The notes under the pieces are model-generated. The model was given only the letters and a program-made list of their open reading frames with translations. It was not told where the DNA came from and searched no databases. The position numbers and the translations under genes were made by a program. This document shows, piece by piece, positions 58,945 through 64,000 of a stretch of 64,000 bases of DNA; within the stretch, counting starts at the first letter, position 1, and every line of letters starts with the position of its first letter. Origin of the DNA: Methylotenera versatilis 7 (GTDB lineage Bacteria > Pseudomonadota > Gammaproteobacteria > Burkholderiales > Methylophilaceae). The stretch spans positions 310,001-374,000 of the forward strand of contig NZ_JUGF01000002.1 of the NCBI RefSeq assembly GCF_000799165.1, read 5' to 3'.

Positions 58945-60597
58945 ATGCGCTTCGATTTAGATCATGACTGGCAAGGTAATATGTCCACACCGCGCGCGCG
59001 CGTGGGTGAGCGTGCTAAAACGCACTTGCTGTTAGTGCTATGTGCCGTTTGGCTGTTCATGGGTTTAATTGGACACGCACCTTGGAAGCCGTTTGAGTCG
59101 CATAGCATCAGTATTATTAAAAACATGCTGGATGCTAACCTTTACCTGATGCCTAATTCTGCTGGCAGCCCTAACATCATAGACCCTCCATTATTCTACT
59201 TAAGCAGCGCTTTGCTTGCAAAAACACTACAGCCAATATTGCCTTTGCATGATGCTGCACGCATTGCGACGGGTTTATGGATGCTAATCACGCTACTCAT
59301 GATTGGTATGACTGGACGTGAGTTGTGGGGAAAAGGCATTGGTCGACAAACAACTTTTGTCTTCATGGGCTCACTTGGCTTAATTATCAGCGCGCATACA
59401 TTAACACCAGAGGTTGCAAGCTTAACTGGCCTCACGACTGCTTTTTATGCATTAGCCTTAAGTAAAAGACGCCCTTATCGAGCCAGTGTACTACTTGCGG
59501 CAGGTATGGTTGTCACTTTCTTATCAACAGGTTTTCTGCCTATATTAATTATTCTGGCCACATGCTTAGTACTACCTAGCTTGTTTGCTTTTTGGCGAAG
59601 CAAAAGCTTTTTCTACGTTGTTGCGTTATCAATTGCCATTGCTAGCCCCTTTTTAGCAGCATGGATTGCTTTATGCCTGATTTTTCATCCGGCTATTTTT
59701 AATACTTGGTGGCTACAATCCATTGCACAATTCAACCAGTCTTATCATCTTTATTTTCTCAAAACATTGCTGTGGTATGCGTGGCCAGCATTACCGCTTG
59801 CCATTTGGGGCGCTTGGCGTTATCGCACACAATTATTGAACAAGCCAAGATTTCAACTTATCCTCATATTTACATTAATCGCTTGGCTATTAATCGGTTT
59901 TGGCGCAGAGCGTAAAGATATCTATGCACTGCCATTACTGGTTCCATTAACGGCCATGGCTGGCGGTAGCATTGAAACATTAAAACGGGGCACAGCTGGC
60001 GCGCTGAACTGGTTTGGCCTGATTTTATTTGGCTTAATGAGTAGTCTTATCTGGTTAGGCTGGATTGCAATGATGACGGGCAGCCCCGCCAAAATCAAAG
60101 AAAGACTGACATTTTTATCTGGTATGCCACAGCTCGATTTCAATTTTATTGCGGTGGTAATGGCAATCGCCGTCAGCTTAATATGGTTATTCGCGATATT
60201 TCGCGCACAACATTCTAACCGCTCAAGCGCGACCAATTGGGCCATTGGCATGACTTGTGTTTGGACGTTGCTAATGACCTTATGGCTACCAATGATTGAT
60301 TCAGCGCGTAGTTATAGCACTGTGTTTACGCAATTTAAAAATGCGCTACCTGAAAAATATGCTTGCATCATCAGCAATGGCTTGGGTGAAAGTCAGCGCG
60401 ATTTATTGCACTACTATACAGACATAAAAACTCAAGCGTTTGAAACAGAGCAAAATCTTAATTGTGATTTGTATTTAATTCAGGATGAGAAAGGCAGTAA
60501 GAAAATCGAGCCTGGCGCAGACTGGAAGCTAATTTGGGACGGCAAGCGCATCAGCGATCGCCGTGAAAGTTTTAGACTATTTCAGCGTGTTAACTAA
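58945..60597 (+). CDS. GT-C glycosyltransferase, ArnT/PMT-like membrane protein
   Basis: Polytopic inner-membrane protein of 550 residues with about 11-12 hydrophobic segments and a C-terminal periplasmic part (PEKYACIISNGLGESQRDLLHYY). The architecture and GHAPWKP, followed by NIIDPPLFYLSSALLAK, match lipid-linked-sugar transferases of the ArnT/PMT_2 type. In that family the segment after PWKP normally carries Asp-Glu; here it is Phe50-Glu51 (PFESHS), so the usual Asp is missing. The ATG at 58945 lacks a ribosome-binding site; the in-frame ATG at 58981 is preceded by AAGG and may be the real start. The acceptor is unknown. Confidence 0.8.
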   Translation: MRFDLDHDWQGNMSTPRARVGERAKTHLLLVLCAVWLFMGLIGHAPWKPFESHSISIIKNMLDANLYLMPNSAGSPNIIDPPLFYLSSALLAKTLQPILPLHDAARIATGLWMLITLLMIGMTGRELWGKGIGRQTTFVFMGSLGLIISAHTLTPEVASLTGLTTAFYALALSKRRPYRASVLLAAGMVVTFLSTGFLPILIILATCLVLPSLFAFWRSKSFFYVVALSIAIASPFLAAWIALCLIFHPAIFNTWWLQSIAQFNQSYHLYFLKTLLWYAWPALPLAIWGAWRYRTQLLNKPRFQLILIFTLIAWLLIGFGAERKDIYALPLLVPLTAMAGGSIETLKRGTAGALNWFGLILFGLMSSLIWLGWIAMMTGSPAKIKERLTFLSGMPQLDFNFIAVVMAIAVSLIWLFAIFRAQHSNRSSATNWAIGMTCVWTLLMTLWLPMIDSARSYSTVFTQFKNALPEKYACIISNGLGESQRDLLHYYTDIKTQAFETEQNLNCDLYLIQDEKGSKKIEPGADWKLIWDGKRISDRRESFRLFQRVN

Positions 60598-60609
60598 TTA
60601 ACAACTGCC

Positions 60610-61695
60610 TTAACTGGCAATAAATCCATGTGCGCGTATTGCCTGCGCTTTTAATAAGCAATACACGCTACTTCCAACTGCAATATTCAGCATTTCTAAA
60701 GCTTTTGTTGTTACTTCAGCAGTGATTCGACTCTCGCCAATATCCACCATGACTAATACGCGATAGCCAACCTGTTTTATCTCTGTCACAAAACCCTGCA
60801 ACTGATTCTGAATCGTGACATTGTCCAAATGCGATAATGACAGTGCAACACTGGATGCCGGGATAGAAATAGTTATTTGCGTACCCGCTTCTGCCGCTAT
60901 CTGCGGTATAACAATTGCTTGCTTACCCTGCGTTAACAGCGTAGACGCATAAACCTTATCATGACTGGCAATCGTTGCGCTAATCACATTTTCCAATCCC
61001 AACGAATACGCCATATTCTGTAAATTATCCTGATGAATAATCTGATGAAAATGACCCTGTGCTAATAACTTGCCTTGTTCAATCATCACGATTTGTGACG
61101 TGAGATATAAAATTTCATCAATCGCATGGCTCACATAAACCATCGGGATATTGATTTCATCTTTTACACGCCGCAAAAACGGCAGTATCTGATGTTTTAA
61201 GCGTACATCCAAGGAAGCAAGTGGCTCGTCTAATAGTAATAAGCGCGGTGAGGTAAGCAATGCGCGCCCAAGTGATACGCGCTGTTTTTCACCGCCAGAA
61301 ATTTGATGCGGTTTTTGTAAAAGTAGATGGCCGATTTCCAACAGCTCAACTATTTGTACAAAGCTGAAGCGCCTATCTTTTGTTGCCAGCAAATTAAACC
61401 CGTAGTTTAAATTATCGCGTATATTCAAGTGTGGAAACAGCCGGCTGTCTTGAAACACCACACCAATCCGCCGCTGATGTAGGGGAATATCAATCCCACG
61501 CTGACTATCAAATAGAGTTTCACCATCTAGTATTAAATGGCCAGAATGCGGTTTAACCAAGCCTGCGATCATGCCTAGCAAGGTACTTTTTCCTGCGCCA
61601 GATGGACCAAATAAGCCGACAACAGGTGTATCCAGAGTGCTTTTTATATTTAAAGCAAAATTGCCTTGCGTGCGCTGGAGATTGAAATCAAGCAC
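60610..61695 (-). CDS. modC: Molybdate ABC transporter ATP-binding protein
   Basis: ATPase of the molybdate importer. From the GTG at 61695 it is 361 residues, with a strong GGGAGAAAGG ribosome-binding site, and overlaps the modB stop by 8 bases. Walker A is FGPSGAGKST, the Q-loop VVFQDSRLFPHL, the signature ISGGEKQRVSLGRAL and Walker B LLLLDEPLASLD. The C-terminal part from about residue 290 is the MOP-like domain that binds oxyanions and marks ModC. The frame continues upstream to a GTG at 61716, which is less likely. Confidence 0.94.
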   Translation of the reverse strand: MLDFNLQRTQGNFALNIKSTLDTPVVGLFGPSGAGKSTLLGMIAGLVKPHSGHLILDGETLFDSQRGIDIPLHQRRIGVVFQDSRLFPHLNIRDNLNYGFNLLATKDRRFSFVQIVELLEIGHLLLQKPHQISGGEKQRVSLGRALLTSPRLLLLDEPLASLDVRLKHQILPFLRRVKDEINIPMVYVSHAIDEILYLTSQIVMIEQGKLLAQGHFHQIIHQDNLQNMAYSLGLENVISATIASHDKVYASTLLTQGKQAIVIPQIAAEAGTQITISIPASSVALSLSHLDNVTIQNQLQGFVTEIKQVGYRVLVMVDIGESRITAEVTTKALEMLNIAVGSSVYCLLKAQAIRAHGFIAS

Positions 61696-62416
61696 TGCCT
61701 TTCTCCCGTAAATCACGTCCTATGTGCTTGATGGCTCTACGCTCGAGTAAATCGCTAATCATTAATGCGCCCAGCGCGATAATCATGCTTAAAATCACCA
61801 GGCGTATGGCAGCCATATCACCACCAGGCACTTGCGTATACGTGTAAATAGCTAATGGCAAAGTACGTGTTTCGCCTTCAATATTGCCAACAAATGTAAT
61901 GGTCGCACCAAATTCGCCCAAACTGCGGCTAAATGCAAGAATCAATCCGGTAACGATTCCCGGCAGCGCAAGCGGCAAGGTAATGGTGAAGAAGACTCTT
62001 AATGGATGTGCGCCCAAGGATTGCGCAGCAGCTTCCAAACCTGTATCCACTTGATTAATTGCCAATCGCGCAGAACGCACCATGAGTGGGAACGCCATGA
62101 CTGCCGATGCGATGACGGCACCTATCCAAGTAAATGCGATATTAATACCGAAAGTGGCTTGTAGCCATTTGCCGATTAATCCCTGACTGCCCAACAGTAG
62201 TAGCAAAAGAAAACCGGGCACTACTGGTGGCAACACTAATGGCAAATGCACAACGCTATCTAATAATGATTTGCCAATGAATGATTTTTTTGCTAGAAGC
62301 CAAGCAATGGCAACACCCGGAATACAAATAACAAGCGTACAAAAAATAGCTACTCTCGCCGAAAGCAGTAGCGCTTCAATTTCTGCTGGGCTTAATATAA
62401 AAAAAGAAAGATTCAC
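61688..62416 (-). CDS. modB: Molybdate ABC transporter permease
   Basis: Permease of 242 residues with about six membrane segments. The EAA loop is visible as EAAAQSLGAHPLRVFFTITLPLALPGIVTG, followed by FSRSLGEFGATITFVGNIEGETRTLPLAIY, which is specific for ModB and CysT-like permeases. It starts with GTG and a poor ribosome-binding site, 94 bases after fdsD. No modA (binding protein) is present in this window. Confidence 0.93.
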   Translation of the reverse strand: MNLSFFILSPAEIEALLLSARVAIFCTLVICIPGVAIAWLLAKKSFIGKSLLDSVVHLPLVLPPVVPGFLLLLLLGSQGLIGKWLQATFGINIAFTWIGAVIASAVMAFPLMVRSARLAINQVDTGLEAAAQSLGAHPLRVFFTITLPLALPGIVTGLILAFSRSLGEFGATITFVGNIEGETRTLPLAIYTYTQVPGGDMAAIRLVILSMIIALGALMISDLLERRAIKHIGRDLREKGSA

Positions 62417-62510
62417 GGCTTAATTATTCATATCGTTATTATTAATAGCTGATTTTATGATTTGAAGCAGGTTAACTTCATGGGCACTGAACAATATAAT
62501 GCCACTGGGT

Positions 62511-62732
62511 TCATTCAACCTCAAGATAGCTAGAAATAGCCGATATTACCTTTGCATGTAAGCCAACGCCATTGGCTTCTTTGACGTGCGCGGCAATTTG
62601 CCGGCGCATGGCTAGCGCCCAGAAACGATTTAAATGTTCTGCAATACCCTGTTGCGCTTGAACTTGGTCGGGATACGATTCAAAAAAATCACCCACTTGA
62701 TTTGCCATTTTGATTAGTTGTTCTGTTTGCAT
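62511..62732 (-). CDS. fdsD: Formate dehydrogenase delta subunit
   Basis: A 73-residue protein of the FdsD type, with LIKMANQVGDFFESYPD, then IAEHLNRFWALAMRRQIAAHV. It is a small accessory subunit of NAD-linked molybdenum formate dehydrogenases; in Cupriavidus the fds operon has fdsD last. It follows fdhD by 25 bases. Confidence 0.9.
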   Translation of the reverse strand: MQTEQLIKMANQVGDFFESYPDQVQAQQGIAEHLNRFWALAMRRQIAAHVKEANGVGLHAKVISAISSYLEVE

Positions 62733-62757
62733 AAGTCTAAGTTTAAATTTGGGTTTA

Positions 62758-63672
62758 TTAAAATTGTATTCGATGTTTGTGTGTGTAAATTACAAATTGA
62801 TTATCGCGCAAAAAACCGATTAATGTCACACCATATGTATCAGCCAAACGTATGGCAAGACCCGTTGGTGCAGAGATTGCAGCCAATATGCTAATGCCGG
62901 CATTCGCCACTTTTTGCACCATTTCAACACTGGCACGACTGGATGTCAGCACAAAACCATCTGGCTGTACTGGCGATTTGGCTAATGCACCAATCAATTT
63001 ATCCATTGCATTATGTCGACCAACATCTTCACGCACCAATTGTATTTCACCTAGCGTACTCACCCAGGCACAGGCATGCGTTGCGCCAGTAGCTTGCTGT
63101 AACGGTTGATGTGATTGCATCGTTTTAAAAGCTAATTCGATACTTTTAACAAGTATTTTTGAAGCTGAAAGATTGATTGTTTGCGCGGGTAAACGCAGCG
63201 CTTGATCTAGACTTTCTGCACCACACAAACCACAACCTGTACGGCCAGTTAAATTTCTGCGGCGTTCTTTTAATTGCATAAAGCATGCGGTAGCGACATC
63301 CATCTGCAACTCGACTCCTTGTGACTGCAGTACAACGTCAACACCGTACAAATCACTTTTGTCGTGCAAAACCCCTTCACTTAACGAAAAGCCAAGTGCA
63401 AAATCCGCTAAATCTGAAGGTGTTGCCAACATGACCACATGTGATATTCCATTGTAAATCAGCGCAATTGGCACTTCTTCTGCCACCTGATCAACAGCGC
63501 TGCTCAATTCACCATTTCGCCAGCGCGCCACCTCTACTTGAGTTAAGCACGCATCTGCAGATATAAGCGCGGGCGAAATAGACTCTATTGATGCAACTTC
63601 TGTAGGCAATATATTTTTTACAGATGAAACATTCTTTGCAAATAAAGCATTTTTTTTAAGTTCAGCCACCAA
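62758..63672 (-). CDS. fdhD: Formate dehydrogenase accessory sulfurtransferase FdhD
   Basis: Transfers sulfur from IscS to the molybdenum cofactor of formate dehydrogenase. The 304 residues include GRTGCGLCGAESLDQ, whose CxxC is essential in the family, EVPIALIYNGI, FVLTSSRASVEMVQKVA and DVGRHNAMDKL. The N-terminus is about 35 residues longer than usual. The frame opens with TTG at 63672, followed directly by GTG; the GTG is the more likely start. It lies between fdsA and fdsD. Confidence 0.93.
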   Translation of the reverse strand: MVAELKKNALFAKNVSSVKNILPTEVASIESISPALISADACLTQVEVARWRNGELSSAVDQVAEEVPIALIYNGISHVVMLATPSDLADFALGFSLSEGVLHDKSDLYGVDVVLQSQGVELQMDVATACFMQLKERRRNLTGRTGCGLCGAESLDQALRLPAQTINLSASKILVKSIELAFKTMQSHQPLQQATGATHACAWVSTLGEIQLVREDVGRHNAMDKLIGALAKSPVQPDGFVLTSSRASVEMVQKVANAGISILAAISAPTGLAIRLADTYGVTLIGFLRDNQFVIYTHKHRIQF

Positions 63673-63698
63673 TTCAGTTTCAATAATTCAATCAACGA

Positions 63699-64000
63699 TT
63701 AAGCGGGCTGCTTAATTATTTTATTGGATTTTTTCCCTGTAAAAGCAATTTGGGCTTCACTAAAAGATTGATAATCTTTCTGCCAATCAGACAACTGGTG
63801 AACCCGATTTACTTGAACAGCCGTTACCTTAAACTCAGGGCAATTCGTTGCCCAATCGCCATTATCCGTAGTAATTACGTTGGCACCTGATTCTGGGTGA
63901 TGAAAAGTGGTGTAAATCACACCGGGTTGCACACGCTCAGTTAATGTTGCACGCAACACTGTTTCTCCCGCACGGCTGGTAATACCAACCCAATCGCCGT
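63699..64000 (-). CDS. fdsA: NAD-dependent formate dehydrogenase alpha subunit (C-terminal fragment)
   Basis: Partial: only the last 100 codons lie in the window. The frame is open to the edge and reads GDWVGITSRAGET, then LTERVQPGVIYTTFHHPESGANVITTDNGDWATNCPEFKVTAVQV, the molybdopterin-dinucleotide-binding end of FdsA-type formate dehydrogenases. The enzyme oxidises formate to CO2 and makes NADH, the last step of C1 oxidation. The next genes, fdhD and fdsD, confirm the assignment. Confidence 0.95.
   Translation of the reverse strand, partial: GDWVGITSRAGETVLRATLTERVQPGVIYTTFHHPESGANVITTDNGDWATNCPEFKVTAVQVNRVHQLSDWQKDYQSFSEAQIAFTGKKSNKIIKQPA

Noticed and set aside
62417-62510. Possible ModE site in the fdsD-modB gap
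   Set aside because: I looked for a TATATA-centred palindrome with flanking CG and found none; only a 4-bp GGCA/TGCC repeat is present.

Overview
The window is an ordinary chromosomal stretch of a betaproteobacterium. The AT-leaning composition, a complete betaproteobacterial-type dcw cluster, a K+-independent membrane pyrophosphatase beside a soluble one, a tkt-gap-pgk-pyk-purC block and a molybdenum formate dehydrogenase operon together suggest a methylotroph of the Methylophilaceae, probably Methylotenera-like. The genus is an inference from gene content and protein style, not from a database search. No CRISPR array, insertion sequence, prophage, tRNA or rRNA gene was seen.

Layout. 1-4.3 kb: secA (3' end outside the window), an M23 peptidase and divergent dciA. 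4.5-8.5 kb: hppA convergent with ppa, a DUF1232 gene and purC. 8.6-14.6 kb: central carbon genes pyk, pgk, gap and tkt, all on the minus strand. 14.9-20.9 kb: accessory genes, including a small exported protein with a PEP-CTERM-like tail, a BON protein, a LysR/SDR divergent pair, a Gfo/Idh/MocA oxidoreductase, nnrS and a peroxiredoxin-like protein. 20.9-25.8 kb: rsmE, an argA gene with an N-terminal HTH domain, argB, a pyrimidine 5'-nucleotidase gene and slmA. 25.9-32.2 kb: an exported repeat-tailed protein, then lpxC, a 60-residue membrane protein, slt, an NDUFA9-like SDR and cca. 32.3-50.3 kb: the dcw cluster, mraZ through ftsZ, on the minus strand with a recognisable MraZ operator. 50.5-50.8 kb: rnpB. 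50.9-54.7 kb: pyrC, rsmI, yraN, a dolP-like gene, a DUF3579 gene and a TlpA-like gene. 54.9-60.6 kb: a PilZ-like protein of unknown function, trxA, rho, rpmE2 and a GT-C glycosyltransferase. 60.6-64 kb: modC, modB, fdsD, fdhD and the 3' end of fdsA.

How the genes fit together. The wall and division genes form one long run of short gaps or overlaps (mraZ to ftsZ, continuing to lpxC and slt). SlmA, a nucleoid-occlusion factor that binds the FtsZ tail, is encoded about 6.5 kb past lpxC. The formate dehydrogenase operon carries its own sulfur-transfer factor (fdhD), delta subunit and two of the three molybdate transporter genes.

The most unusual item is the arginine pathway. N-acetylglutamate synthase (argA) is fused in frame to an XRE-type DNA-binding domain. 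The promoter of the same gene carries two matching palindromes, one over the -35 and one just after the -10. This looks like a biosynthetic enzyme that regulates its own transcription.
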